From: Neelides folsomi
Taxonomy: Eukaryota > Arthropoda > Collembola > Neelipleona > Neelidae
Direction of reading: 5' to 3'
Assembly: GCA_034687125.1 (NCBI GenBank)
Contig: JAQGBZ010000001.1
Span: forward strand, 1-64,000
DNA: 64,000 bases
Positions 53,701 through 64,000 of this stretch are shown here, in pieces; positions within the stretch are counted from its first letter, which is position 1, and each line of letters starts with the position of its first letter. The notes beneath the pieces are model-generated. The model had not been told where the DNA came from. It ran no database searches and saw only the letters and a list, made by a program, of their open reading frames with translations. The position numbers and the translations under genes were made by a program.

Positions 53701-56700
53701 TTGAAGAGTTGGGCAAAGCCCGCATTACTTTTTATAAAGTCATTCATCTTGAGCGGTATTATTCTCCAAGACACGTCCCCATGCGTTTGCCCACAACCTT
53801 CAAGAGACGTTTACCATCATAATGGATGGATGCAGATGAGGGAAGATGAGGAAGTTTGTCCATATCTCGAGAGGGTGAAGTTCTTTGTAAAGAATATTAT
53901 GCATGTATGTAGGTTTAGATTATCTTGTTTGTACTCTGAGGCCCAGGAGTTTATATGTTCCTTCTTCTGTCCTCTTCCTCCTAGGCCTGGAAGTCTCCCT
54001 CGGAAGGGGAATCATCATCTTCTTCAGTCAACTCTCGAGTCTCATAATTCTTATATAAATTTAGCCATAACTCATCCACTCTTCTCCTCTAACTCTTCCC
54101 TTAACTAGCTCTTTAACTCGACCCTCTCCACAACATCTCCTGAACGTATTTCTCCTCGAGCTTTTCACTTCAACGTATTTTCCCCTTTCGTATTTTTACT
54201 CTAAGCATCTCCTGCTGATTCAAAATTGATTTATTCCGATTCAGAACTTGAGATGAAGGTGTCAAAACCGAAAGATTTTTCATTTTATTCTCCCACGATT
54301 CAAACCTGACCTTTATGGCCCCTTAGAATATTAAATTAGTAGCTCTTTTATTTAGTCTTTTTTTATTCCTAACCTCAAAAAACTTCAGGTAGGTATGTAA
54401 TACTTATTTGTAATATCAAATGTTCAGCATCGTAAAAATTATAACTGGTGGGTGTTTTTGAAATTGAAAGTTCCTTGGCTAAGCATTTATCACGTCTTGG
54501 TCTCACTCTTTGGATTTATGATTTTTTGTGAGATTGTGAGCTTCTCCTTTAAATTATTCAAATTGAGAATAAAGAGGACGATCAACCCAAATACAAATAA
54601 GTGTCAATAAATTGCCCTTAACTATTCGCAAATGATTTTTTTGTGAATGAGCTTGGCAGAAAATCAAATGCCTCTTGATCTCAGCTCTCTTCCAATCATT
54701 TTCATTCTTCTCTTGGAGGATTATTGAGCTTAACTGCATTCACTGCATTCCATGGCAGAGCAAGAGCAGTACAAGAGATATAAATACGAAATGGAGTTGG
54801 ACATACCATTTCCATCCTCATTCTGTATTTGAGGAGTTAACATGAGAATTGAGCATTTGTCGAATAAGATAAACTTGTAAACTATGTGAGCTAAAATTGG
54901 AAGATTTGCCATAAAATTTCTCTGGTTTAGACGGAGCTCATAAAACCCCTGAGCCGATAACCCTATCGATAAGCCCAGAAATGCCTCTGACGTTTGCCAA
55001 AATAATTAAAGGCATTATCAGACCTCATTATGACATTCTATGCATTGTTTCTCTTAGCTTTGAAAGGAAGTCTGAAGAGGAGCGGAGTTGTTTCCCATCC
55101 ACCGCCTTTATAAAATTCTTTTTGTTAATTATCAGCCCAGAGCTAAAAATCTTCTACGCCCGACTACATCTCCGGATCAGATTAGCGTCAATTATCTCCC
55201 TGATTGACAAACAATGGCCGCCCACCTCCCAAATCTAGCACTAAATATCTATCCATTTTACACAAGTTCCTATTCAAATATTCAATTGGCCGTTTTTGGA
55301 ATTTGAAAACTAACAAACGATCCTTTATTAAATATGAGATGTTAATTATGCACAATTTCACATCTTGTTGCATGCAATCACTTGTTAGATTGTATAATAA
55401 ATTTAATAACGTTTTGTGGTGCATATTCACCACGAAATAAGATATACAGTAATCAGTCAATATACCTATAATAAGAAAGCTATAGGCAAAATAAGTAAAT
55501 ATAATATATCATTTTGATAAGGTTTTATAATGTGAATAAATGCGTTGAACTTATGTTGAATTATGTAAACATAATATGGAGTTATGAGTCGGCGTTCAAA
55601 ATAATTTTTTGATAATCGTAAGATAAACATTATCAATGAATTTCCATTAGATCTATCTTTCCTTTGTGTTTGCCATAATAAGCTTTGTTAATTTCAATCG
55701 AATGTGTGTAAAAATAGGTAGAGTGGCGGAAGGAGGAGGAATGTGGTTGTGCATATGCATGGAGATTGTATTAGGAAATAGAATGCAGGGTCATGGAGGA
55801 AGTGATTGACAGGGTGAGGAGATGAGAAGGCAAAGAGGAAGCCGCCGCTGCTTCCCGGCTCCAATCCTCCTTAATAACCAGACCAAAAATGGAAATTCGT
55901 TTCCTCTCCGGGAATTGAAGCCATTTGAGAGCGAACCACAAGACGCTGGGAGACACCTTTATCTGAATGGATTTAATGAGGAGGATCATCCCCCTCTAAT
56001 CTATTTCTACCCCGCACTTATTAGAACAACCCATTTAAACTCCCATTTCAATTTGAAAGGGACGAATGCGTCTACAAACATCTCAAGGAGCGTATTTAGA
56101 AATTCTCAATCCCCCTGCTATATTTCCTCCCAGTGAGCCGTGAGAATGTCTCATGACCCTTTGTTAAAATCTTGAATACATTACGTCCTATTATATGCGT
56201 AAGATTATCTCATCTTGAAAAATATATGAGATGTGAAAAATATATCAATGATATACATTATACATAATGGTTGCTGAATGAAATATGGTATAGGTATATC
56301 TACTTAAAGAGCCAAGATAAAATGATACATTATAAAGCACATTATAATGAATTGAAGCATTATTAAGATATGAAGTATTAAATACAATGATATTTTCAGC
56401 TTGTATTAAAATGTACGTTATGTAATAACATACGCCTGAGATGGTTATACAGGTGATTATATCTACAGTACATATAAGTATTTATTTATAATAAGGTCAT
56501 TTTCAATTGAAGTCAACCAGAGTTGAGCCATAAAGTATCCAAGCAAAGAGCTTATCGCACTTAATCCATCTCAAGCTTTGACTTAATGAGCCTCCTTTCT
56601 CTGGGACCTCCAACCAACTAAATGGATCTTTATTCTAATTATAAGCAGACAGGAAACATTTCCTCTCGATTGTAAATACGTACATTGCTAAATACAGATA

Positions 56701-59700
56701 TATTAATAACCATTCTGTTTAATTTATTATTTTCAAACATTTCACAAAAGTTCGTTGAATTTGCATTGATTGATCATTAAGCATATCCGAAGGCTCTAAT
56801 GGTTGATAATTAATCCTTATCAATTATTGGTAATCTACGAATTCTAGAACAATTTAGATTTATGCTTACTTAGTGTTAGTTTTTAAAGAAAACGTATTTG
56901 CATAAATTGAAGCATCGATGAGTTGTTTTGGTTTTGGAGGTACGAAGACTTTGCCAACGATATCCAAATCAGACAAGTTGAATGCCATTTAAGGGCCATA
57001 AAAACCGGGCCTTTGTCTTCCGCCGCCGCCATCTCCTTGTCTAATTTGAATCTTGAAATGTGGATTCAATTCATTTATGGAACTCTTCGTCGTGCCGCAT
57101 GTGCTGTCAGTCAGATATTGAATTGAATATTAATCAGCTCTTTCACTCGGTCGTTGTGAAAGATGATGTTTGTGGGGTTCATAAGAACTCGAGTTGTAAA
57201 TGGCTGTTAAAGAGCGGGGAAGGTGAAGAGGAACGGCGTCTCTCCTCGTGTTTTCCTTCCAGCTCCGTTCCTTTTGAAAGGAGATGAAGATTCCTCACCC
57301 TTCGAACCACAACAAACAAGGCGGATATCAAAGTGAGATGAAGAGAGAGAAATGAAGTTCAATCTATCAAATGCTAAGTCGATTGTTTTTCCCATATTCT
57401 CCTAAGGTTCATGTCAGGGCTCGTAAGTTGGATCCCTGGAGCTTAGGAAAGCAAAACGGAGAGTCGTGGAGGGCGGAGGAGATTCATGGCATGAATCCCA
57501 ATCAAATACAATTGTTCTCCAATATGCATTTTCATATATCTCAAAATTCTTAAGTGCTCTAGGACCATCTTCACCACATATGTAAATACATGCAGCTTAT
57601 TGCATAATATGATAATGACGCATATGGATTTTATAATACTTATTTACTACATACGTAATATAACTATCTGTACAAACAAAGACTAAACTTTTAAGTACCT
57701 TCCGTTTGAAATTATGTATATACATATCTGTAATCTAATACAACTTAAAACTTAGTTAGTTATACAATGGTAGTTGTATTGTGGAGGTATGGAGGTATAT
57801 TTGTAGTTGATTATTTATTTATTTATGATGAAGTTGATTAGTGAAGTTAAATGATGTTTCTATTTCAGCTGCCGTACAGCGCCTCCATTGAAATTTCCGA
57901 CCCATTAGCGATGGATAAGCCGAGCTTGAATATTTCCCAGAAAGGTCTCATCCCAACTGTTCCTCAAACATTCCACGTCTCCCTGCCATGCACGGGGCAC
58001 CGAACGGCAGAAGTCAACTTTGAGCTCGTCCTCAACGTCACGGCCTATCCCAAGTTCAGAGCCAACGAAGTCACGACCATCACCCTCAGGAGGATGAAAA
58101 TATGCCGAGAAGGTGACACTTTTTTACCTTTACAATTTCAATCTCACTGTGGCTGTGTTGGTATTCTCACTCTCTTTACATTTTACTTTCCCCTATGTTT
58201 ATCTATGAACTTTCACGTACACGAAACTATTTTTTAATACACGAAGTTGAAGAATGCTCTTCTTCTCGGTGTAGTGACACTTCATCTTAATAATGCGTCA
58301 ACTATCTCTATCTGTGGATCGTTGCATCCACACGTCCCTCTGACAAAAATTTTCCTTTACCTTTTCATCAGTCAAAGTCAGGTTTCTTCTATTGTGGGAA
58401 AGAAGTCTGTCTTTGATTCAGGGTTGATTTGAGATGGAGATTTCCACTTGACAATTTGACATTTTAAAGTTGAAATAAACTGATTTCTCGACAAGTATTA
58501 TAATATCAGTTTTAAGTTTTAATTTAAATACATAGTCGTAGTAAAATTCATTATGTATTATCCTGTATTATTTTTAAAAATTTACAAACCATTTTATTAA
58601 AATATTTTCAATTTCAAAGATTTTGATAATAAGCAATATTTTACTAAAGAATGTGGGTAGGATTGATTCAGATTCTTATGGAGAGTTTAAGTAATTCGAT
58701 TGTTGGGCTGAAACTCCTCAATCAAGATAAGAAAAGGTGGACTCCTTTTTCTCTGACAGTTTGACAAGAGGAGTCTTCTGAAGGAAAAAGTTGCCTAATG
58801 GAGAAAGGTACTTTGTCATTTTATAGAGTTGCCTGGGTCGAAGCCGAAAGCAGTCCATCGAAAGAATAAAGACCACTCTCAGAAGACCAACAAACCTTCT
58901 TTCCAAGACGGCCATTTGGTTGCCATTGAGAAGAGTGGGAATGGCCAACCAGACGTCGTGGTCATTTCGACCGAAGAGGCCGTCACTAACAAGAGCAGCT
59001 TCATCTTCCTCATCTTGGCCTGCTCCCTTGGATTTCTCCTCATCCTCCTTGCCATGGCTTTTGCCGCGTTCGTGCGAACACGGAAGGGGAGACGCAATAG
59101 TGGAATTTCTGGATGTGCGGAGTCAAATGGCTTCTTACACGTGTAAGTGTGAAAAACTTTCTCGTCATATGCTACCCACAATTTCATTCCCTCGTTATCA
59201 TTCTCCTTTACATTCAGATTAATTAATTAATTCAATGGGCTTTTGTGGGGGAATTGTCTTGTAAATACAATACCATTTTCGTAACAAAGACGTTTTCCAA
59301 AATAGCTAAACATTTACTTTACATGTTTACATTTTACTAAATTCACTTTTGCTGTATAATTTTATTAGATCACATTACAACATACTCTCATTTAATCCAA
59401 TGATTTTTTGGTACTCATTGTTAGTCCAATTGTACATTTTGTTAAGGTACATTATTTTCCAATTTTTTTTAGAATATATAGCTTTATGTTGAACAATACA
59501 AATTACAAACAAGGGTTGAAATTTTGTTCAACTGACATACTTTTTTCAGTTCGCAGACGGCATGAGTCTTTCCTTATCCTTAATCCTTATCAATTAATTA
59601 AATTCTCCACTCTCATAAAAACGAATGACTTTTTCATTATTATTATTGCTCTCTTGTGCTTGAGCAGAAGGCCAGCAGCACTAATACACACATTGTAAGT

Positions 59701-62700
59701 TATTTCATCGAGTCTCACGTTTAAAGCCATAAATTTAGTTGGCTCAGTTGAGAGAGTGGAAGTAAATAAGAAAATGGAAGTAAATAAAAGAACGATGTTG
59801 TCAATATTTCATGATTCAATTATCCAAGTCCAGAGTTTTAAATGAGTTTAATAAGTTAAGGAACTGGCGAGGAATCCAAACTCAATTTGCTTTATGTCTT
59901 CTCCTCCCGAGTTTGAGTGTTGGGAAGTCGTTGGAAAGGAGTGAAGATGTAATCCCATTTTATTATCTCGAGTGATGGAGATTAAGACTAACGATTGACC
60001 TTCACTTAACTTTCCTTTAGGGTTAATTAGGTGATGGTATGGGAAAACTTTTCTCAATTGCCCAAGACTCTCATGGACCTAACAAAATAAATAATGGTCC
60101 TTTGAAGTTACAAATGCCGAAATCTACAAAGCATTTATAAGACTAAGACTTTAGTTATACTTAGTTATAGAATAGGTATTGAATACTGTAAATACATATC
60201 GGAGATATAAATTGTAAGTTAAAGATATATCCTATCCTTTTCCGTATCTCAATGGAGGCGACAATGTGAAAATTCTAAGAGAACTCATTGACAAAGATAA
60301 AAGAGCGAGAAGAAAAGGAGCAAAAAGGAAATTGGCATCCATATAATACATTCCCAACTGGACCCGGTTTCCACCCTTCTCCTTCAAGGAATTCCCCCTC
60401 CTATCTCTTTAATGATAATGCATGTGAGTAATTCAATTATATTATTCGAATAAAGTGACACGAGCGGTAATGGGTCATCTGGTTCGGGGTCTGGGACCGG
60501 CACTGGCTCCGCATCGGGAGGAAGTCTCTTCGTGCGCCCCGAATCTCCCCATCATTACTCCTCCGTTTCTCCGTGTCCAGAACTGGGATGTTACGCGTAT
60601 TCCACTTTCCTCCCCAATCCCTACCAGCATTATGCGGAGATCTCCACAGCCTCGGATCGTGACTCCCTGGGAAATTCCAAGCTGGCAGAAATGAAAATAG
60701 AAAGGTAATGTGCTCCCTTTCATTTAACGCCTTTTTTGAGCAGAACCACAATGCAACCATCACAGAAGTTGAATGTTCAATGATTCCAATTGTTAAACTT
60801 TACGATAATTTCAAGCGTTTGCACTAGGAGACCAAAATGCGAGTCGCACGTTCCGACTCCTGGTCGATCCCTTTTTGCAATAAACCCAATGTATTTACTG
60901 AATTGTTTTTATTGATTTGACCAGGTGCAAAGTGCGGCTCCAAAGTGTTATTATGGAAGGAACATTTGCCAAAATCTATAAAGGAACGGTCATGGAAAGG
61001 GATGGCTCTGAAGAAAAGGTCATCGTCAAAACTGTTGTTGGTGAGTTGCACACGAAGCATACATAGCTATAATATGTAGTACATGTATAATATATTTATT
61101 ATTGAAGAAGAATTGCACATTTTACATTCCTTTCTTGTAAAGATTAGCACACATAGAAAAGCTTTAAAGCTAAGACTTTCCACTTTACGAATATAATTTA
61201 CCGATTGTCCACAAGACCAACATAAAGTATTTATGTCTTTATTCTCCATTTCCAGCCGCTTTCTTGACATTTATGGTCTCAAACCCATTTTTTCCCACAA
61301 TGACAATAAAATTTAGCAAAAAGTTTTTATTGCGCTCAAATCCCACCCTCTGAGCGGCCCAAAAGTCTCAATCTTCTCCTTTGAGACTTCTCTTGAATAA
61401 ACAGTTTATCCAAACAATTTCCACTACAAGCTTCCCTTCAGTTTCCTCAACAAACCTCCATTAGGTTCCCTTGCTGTTTGCTCCAACTTTTTAAACGGTT
61501 TGTGTAGGGAAAGAGTTTTTCAAAGGGTCGGGGGGAAATAAATAAATCTTGTGAATTTGAAGGCAAACCCTACGCATTTTTCAGTTTTCGGTCCGCCCCA
61601 TTTTTTCCACAATTCATATTCAATAGATCCCAAAAGGATTGAATTATTGACAAAGGAGGAATCTCATGGTTTTTGTAGATCATTCATCACCCGTGCAAAT
61701 GGCTCTGTTGCTCCACGAAGGCCTCGCCCTGGTGGGATTGACTCAGAAGCACGTGTATTCTGTCATTGGGGTAGCAGCTGAAGAAAGGGTCCCTCCCTTT
61801 GTAATTTATCCAGACGACGGTTTCCGGAACTTGAAAAGGTAACCCTTTCCGTTTTTGCGAAATACAAATTATCTATACTATAATATAGACTATAAACTAT
61901 AACATATCTCTGTGAGAGAAGTATGGCAGTATATGGTGTAAATAACACGTATTTTTGTGGTATGTATTATACTTACAGATAATAAATAATACATATCATA
62001 TGCTATAATATTATTTTACTTTTGAAGAGTATGTCATGTTGATCCAAGTAAGATAATATTTTTAAGGGCAATATTTTATGGTTTTTCTAAATTAAATCAT
62101 TAGGTTGACAGAAGGGGGAATTATTTCAAGGATGTAATTTACACGAAAATAATATGTTTAAATATGTTGAACATGTAAAAGACATAAAGATATTGTTAAA
62201 GATCTCTATCTGGTCGCATGTTGGAGTTAATTAAAAAGGACCAGAGAAAAGCTTTGACTTTTTCTTCAGTATTTACTCATACTACATAAGTGTATTACCG
62301 TGTATTAGTCCTAGTATGAGCTGTATTTATATTTACGTGAGTTTTGAGTTCCGGCTCACCCACACGTCCCCTCACCTTGTTAAGCTAATAATGTAAAAGC
62401 TCTTTATGTCTTGTTACATTTTTTCCACTCGAGTGGGCGACTCCCTTCGTTTTGATCCCTTCTGTGACTGACGGAACTCTCCATTACGTTTTACCCAATT
62501 CCTTGTTTACTATTTGGTTTACCATCAGGTAGCCAACCGTTTAGCAGATGTTTTTCCTATTTATCCAAAATTTTGAGATTAATCCGGATAATTTATTATT
62601 TAAAAACTTTTTATTTTTAATAATTCTAATATATTAATAGAAATTATTTCAGTCGCTATCATTTTTTGATTTGCCGTTAAAAGGGAGTAGCCTATACACA

Positions 62701-63061
62701 AAATTCAAATTGTTTAAAATGGACTATCAATATGGATTTAAAATTAAAATACCGTGATCATTCAAGCCTCATTTTTACATATCAGGAATTTTCAGATTTC
62801 ATAAAAAAACATGAACTGAAGGGGAAAAGTAGGAATAAAATTGAATGGAATAATAATGTAGAGTTGGGGGAGAAAGTGAAGGACATAAAAATGATTCTTA
62901 TGGTTTTTACGCAGGTTTTTACAACGATGTAGGTCTGGACCTGGCAGGCCAATTACTGCCCAAGAAATAGTTCAAATGGCCATTCAAATTGGAAGCGGAA
63001 TTGCGTTTCTTCATCGGCAAAGTGTTTGCCATCGCGATGTGGCCACTCGGAATTGTATGAT
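35684..63061 (+). CDS. Ryk: RYK/Derailed-family receptor (WIF domain, kinase-like), 3' end outside window
   Basis: This gene encodes a single-pass membrane receptor of the RYK/Derailed family, which binds Wnt ligands through a WIF domain and acts in axon guidance and cell polarity (family knowledge). The joined exons are 35684-35795, 52507-52634, 57869-58112, 58827-59142, perhaps 59668-59694, 60456-60704, 60925-61040, 61679-61838 and 62915-63061. They give about 499 residues with matching splice phases throughout. Counting the optional exon, the order is: signal peptide 1-22; WIF domain about 24-160 with Cys121 and Cys159 and N-glycosylation sites at Asn101 and Asn136; basic stalk; membrane span about 219-244; Gly/Ser/Thr-rich juxtamembrane segment; kinase-like domain from about 360. 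Kinase residues visible are a degenerate glycine loop at 370-379, the VAIK-type Lys394, an alpha-C Glu411, and HRD at 490-492 with Asn497. The activation segment and C-lobe lie past the right edge. Which arthropod paralogue (drl, Drl-2 or dnt) it matches cannot be decided without a tree. Confidence 0.95.
39739..40122 (-). other. Coding-like open stretch in RYK intron 1, unrecognised
   Basis: The minus strand is open for 128 codons. The part LMVPFLKGGQSQRMVLPGIP, then LDVDIGEPYVKSARMFWAAL and SKESPLPEYPERTSREKLYD, has coding-like codon use with many G-starting codons. No ATG-led gene structure, convincing acceptor or known motif was found. A GTGAGC donor-like site lies within it. It may be an exon of an antisense nested gene, a gene relic, or chance. 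Confidence 0.28.
41649..41684. repeat. Three-copy ~11-bp tandem repeat
   Basis: TAAACTTCATC occurs three times in a row within RYK intron 1. Confidence 0.7.
52507..52634 (+). CDS. Ryk: RYK exon 2: WIF domain, middle part
   Basis: The exon completes the Gly codon split from exon 1 and encodes GLSNELYYVREGVVNEYGLK, then FVVPVPDNVNALHFTWQTLG and TKP. The ELYYVREG and FxVPVPxxVxxLHFTWQ patterns are hallmarks of the WIF domain in RYK/Derailed proteins. It starts after a pyrimidine-rich CACAG acceptor and ends in phase 0 at a GTATGA donor. A longer open reading of this region exists in another frame but does not give the WIF sequence. Confidence 0.95.
52635..57868 (+). other. Intron 2 of the RYK gene (about 5.2 kb)
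   Basis: The intron runs from GTATGA to TTTCTATTTCAG. It holds AT-rich sequence with many short TATA- and ATAC-rich runs. Several open stretches (for example 53701-54108 and 55822-56136) lack family similarity and splice signals, so I do not call them genes. Confidence 0.85.
57869..58112 (+). CDS. Ryk: RYK exon 3: C-terminal half of the WIF domain
   Basis: The exon starts in phase 0 with LPYSASIEISDPLAMDKPSL and contains NIS and NVT glycosylation sequons. The PxxFHVSLPCTGHRTAEV stretch and the closing RRMKIC match the end of RYK WIF domains, including the two cysteines (121 and 159) expected to pair. It ends in phase 1 at a weaker GTGACA donor. Acceptor TTTCTATTTCAG is strong. Confidence 0.95.
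58113..58826 (+). other. Intron 3 of the RYK gene
   Basis: The intron runs from a GTGACA donor to a TTTTATAG acceptor. AT-rich; no element recognised. Confidence 0.85.
58827..59142 (+). CDS. Ryk: RYK exon 4: extracellular stalk, membrane span, start of cytoplasmic tail
   Basis: The exon completes a Glu codon and encodes a basic, polar stalk (KPKAVHRKNKDHSQKTNK), a short acidic stretch with an NKS sequon, and a strongly hydrophobic span from SSFIFLILACSLGFLLI to LLAMAFAAF. A stop-transfer cluster, VRTRKGRR, follows. The basic stalk could be a protease site, as described for RYK ectodomain processing, but this is inference. The best donor is GTAAGT at 59143, which leaves phase 2. A second reading frame across this exon is open but gives no membrane protein. 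Confidence 0.92.
59668..59694 (+). CDS. Ryk: Candidate 27-nt RYK micro-exon (juxtamembrane)
   Basis: This stretch follows TTGCTCTCTTGTGCTTGAGCAG and precedes GTAAGT, so both splice signals are good. It is exactly 27 nt. The flanking exons also join in phase without it (phase 2 to phase 2), so it would be an optional nine-residue cassette just inside the membrane (RPAALIHT plus flanking split codons). Nothing in its protein sequence proves it is used. Confidence 0.4.
60456..60704 (+). CDS. Ryk: RYK exon 6: Gly/Ser/Thr-rich juxtamembrane segment
   Basis: The exon encodes a low-complexity Gly/Ser/Thr run, then SLFVRPESPHHYSS, a Tyr/Pro-rich stretch, and DRDSLGNSKLAEMKIER leading into the kinase domain. 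An FLRAD-like motif followed by a short linker occupies this place in RYK proteins. The start is uncertain: AG acceptors at 60455 and 60464 both keep frame and differ by three residues, and neither has a strong pyrimidine tract. An in-frame TAA just upstream excludes earlier starts. The donor GTAATG leaves phase 2. Another frame here is open but lacks the kinase junction. Confidence 0.85.
60925..61040 (+). CDS. Ryk: RYK exon 7: kinase glycine loop and catalytic-lysine strand
   Basis: The exon starts after TTGACCAG and encodes RCKVRLQSVIMEGTFAKIYK, then GTVMERDGSEEKVIVKTVV. It holds beta strands 1-3 of the kinase N-lobe. The loop reads M-E-G-T-F-A, so only one of the three glycines of GxGxxG remains. 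The lysine in VIVK is the VAIK-type lysine. The exon ends in phase 1 at GTGAGT. Confidence 0.95.
61679..61838 (+). CDS. Ryk: RYK exon 8: kinase alpha-C helix to hinge
   Basis: The exon begins after TTTTTGTAG and encodes DHSSPVQMALLLHEGLALVG, then LTQKHVYSVIGVAAEERVPP and FVIYPDDGFRNLK. The QMxLLLxEG pattern is the alpha-C helix and its Glu should pair with the catalytic lysine. VIYPDDGFRNLK matches the hinge and alpha-D start of RYK kinases. It ends in phase 2 at GTAACC. Confidence 0.95.
62915..63061 (+). CDS. Ryk: RYK exon 9: kinase alpha-D/alpha-E and catalytic loop
   Basis: The exon follows TTTTTACGCAG and encodes RFLQRCRSGPGRPITAQEIV, then QMAIQIGSGIAFLHRQSVCH and RDVATRNCM. The catalytic loop HRDVATRN has the canonical HRD Asp and the metal-binding Asn. 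It ends in phase 2 at GTAAGT, leaving AT for the next residue, which fits the NCxI seen in RYK proteins. This is the last exon visible. The activation segment must lie to the right of the window. Confidence 0.95.
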
Positions 63062-64000
63062 GTAAGTGAAGATCAATTCATTGAAAAAACTTTTTTCCTC
63101 TCGCTCTCCGCTTTCTAACTTTTCTTTTCCTGTAATTCCTCTACTTTAATCTATTTCATTCACTTTCCTTCATTTTCCAATACTTATGGATCAGAATTCA
63201 GAATATTTCCCAATGAGTTAACTGAATGAGTTGAAAAAATATTCTTCATGGGTTTTCTCGCTATTTGCATCGATGTATTAAGAAGGGAAAAGAGGGGAAG
63301 GGTTTTTTGTCAAATGATTCATCAACTCTCATATGTCAAGTTCAGTCAAAAAGTTTGTTTTACCTCGACCACTTTACCATCGGTATAATACTTTTTCAAC
63401 CTTCAAGGGAAATGGGGAAAATGGGAGAGTTTTAGGGAAGAAAGAAAAGCTCAACTTTCACACTTTCAGATTTCACTCAAAGAGTGTGAAGTGATAATGG
63501 AGAATGAGGAAAACTCGTCTCATGCATAACATTACCCACGTCGCTCACAGGCTCCCATTCACTTCTTTTTACCTTTCATGCAGATTTCCCCCTTCATCCC
63601 AACGTCTGGAATAAAGTATTGTGGAGAAAAGTTTGGAAAAGTTGAGAGCCCCAAAGCCAAGAGTTAATAAGCTTTTCCAGACAATATTTTCTTCCTTATT
63701 TTTCTTCAGTTTTTCCAAGGGTTTTCCAAGGGTGTGTCTAATAAGTTTCCCCTTCCAATTTTTCTTCGTTTAAACTTTTCATGAATTGTTAAATGATACA
63801 AATAAGTTCACTCAAGTTTTATTAAAAGTTCACAAAAATTAATATGGAAAGTTGTATATAACAAATGAGTCTAAAGTTGCATACACTTAAAACTCTTCCC
63901 AATTAATAAAATTGTGAATAAATTATGGAAAAAATTTCCCCTGCAATAATGACTTTCAACTTTTCAAGTTCATTTTTTGTAGATTTTGTATAGAATTTTT
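63062..64000 (+). other. Start of RYK intron 9, no exon seen
   Basis: No sequence encoding the DFG/DNA-type activation segment was found between the GTAAGT donor and the window end, so the intron continues past the edge. The stretch is AT-rich with pyrimidine runs and nothing else recognisable. Confidence 0.75.

Larger units (their letters stand above)
59143..62914 (+). other. Introns 4-8 of the RYK gene
   Basis: These are 59143-60455 (split by the optional micro-exon), 60705-60924, 61041-61678 and 61839-62914. All begin with GT and end with AG. They are AT-rich and contain no recognised gene or repeat. Confidence 0.8.

Noticed and set aside
53701-54108. 135-codon open stretch in RYK intron 2
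   Set aside because: No family similarity, no ATG at its start, and no clear splice sites. Length alone is not convincing in about 5 kb of intron.
55822-56136. 104-codon open stretch in RYK intron 2
   Set aside because: No domain, no neighbouring exons, and composition follows local base content.
58920-59222. Open frame overlapping RYK exon 4
   Set aside because: The other frame gives the stalk and membrane span, joins both neighbours in phase and uses a GTAAGT donor. This frame is a shadow.
59408-59667. Longer open stretch leading into the micro-exon
   Set aside because: It is AT-rich and low in complexity, and the pyrimidine tract and CAG acceptor show it is intron.
60455-60694. Open frame in exon 6 with an RVQNW-like stretch
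   Set aside because: It does not continue into the kinase sequence of exon 7, while the neighbouring frame does in correct phase.

Overview
The window is AT-rich animal nuclear DNA. It has large introns with GT/AG splice sites, no bacterial-style gene packing, and many small DNA-transposon derivatives. The main gene encodes a RYK/Derailed-type receptor (secreted WIF ectodomain, one membrane span, tyrosine-kinase-like domain). Together with a mariner-like transposase remnant carrying a CELNPIE motif, this suggests an invertebrate, most likely an arthropod. The species cannot be named from the sequence.

Main gene: a plus-strand RYK/Derailed-family receptor starts at 35684 and runs off the right edge. 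I could assemble eight exons with consistent reading phase, plus one candidate 27-nt exon. They encode the signal peptide (35684-35795), the WIF domain (52507-52634 and 57869-58112), the stalk, membrane span and start of the cytoplasmic tail (58827-59142), a Gly/Ser/Thr-rich juxtamembrane segment (60456-60704), and the kinase domain up to the catalytic loop (60925-61040, 61679-61838, 62915-63061). The first intron is about 16.7 kb. The rest of the kinase domain lies beyond the window.

Second gene: a minus-strand exon at 4220-4319 encodes a signal peptide followed by the start of a WIF-like domain. It ends in the same splice phase as exon 1 of the main gene. I read it as the first exon of a second RYK-family gene pointing left out of the window, so the two genes would lie head to head about 31 kb apart.

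Between and around them are mobile-element derivatives with visible boundaries. There are two elements with 8-bp target duplications (5778-6480 and 25010-25919) and a decayed Tc1/mariner-type element (7719-8580) sitting inside a degenerate tandem array. There is also a 426-bp TA-flanked MITE (13316-13741) and a 632-bp near-perfect foldback (31368-31999). A U2 snRNA-like fragment (24268-24321, minus) abuts an isolated GC-rich island (24000-24265). Two minus-strand stretches (26616-26761 and 39739-40122) look coding-like but are not recognised. The remaining sequence shows no gene I can support.
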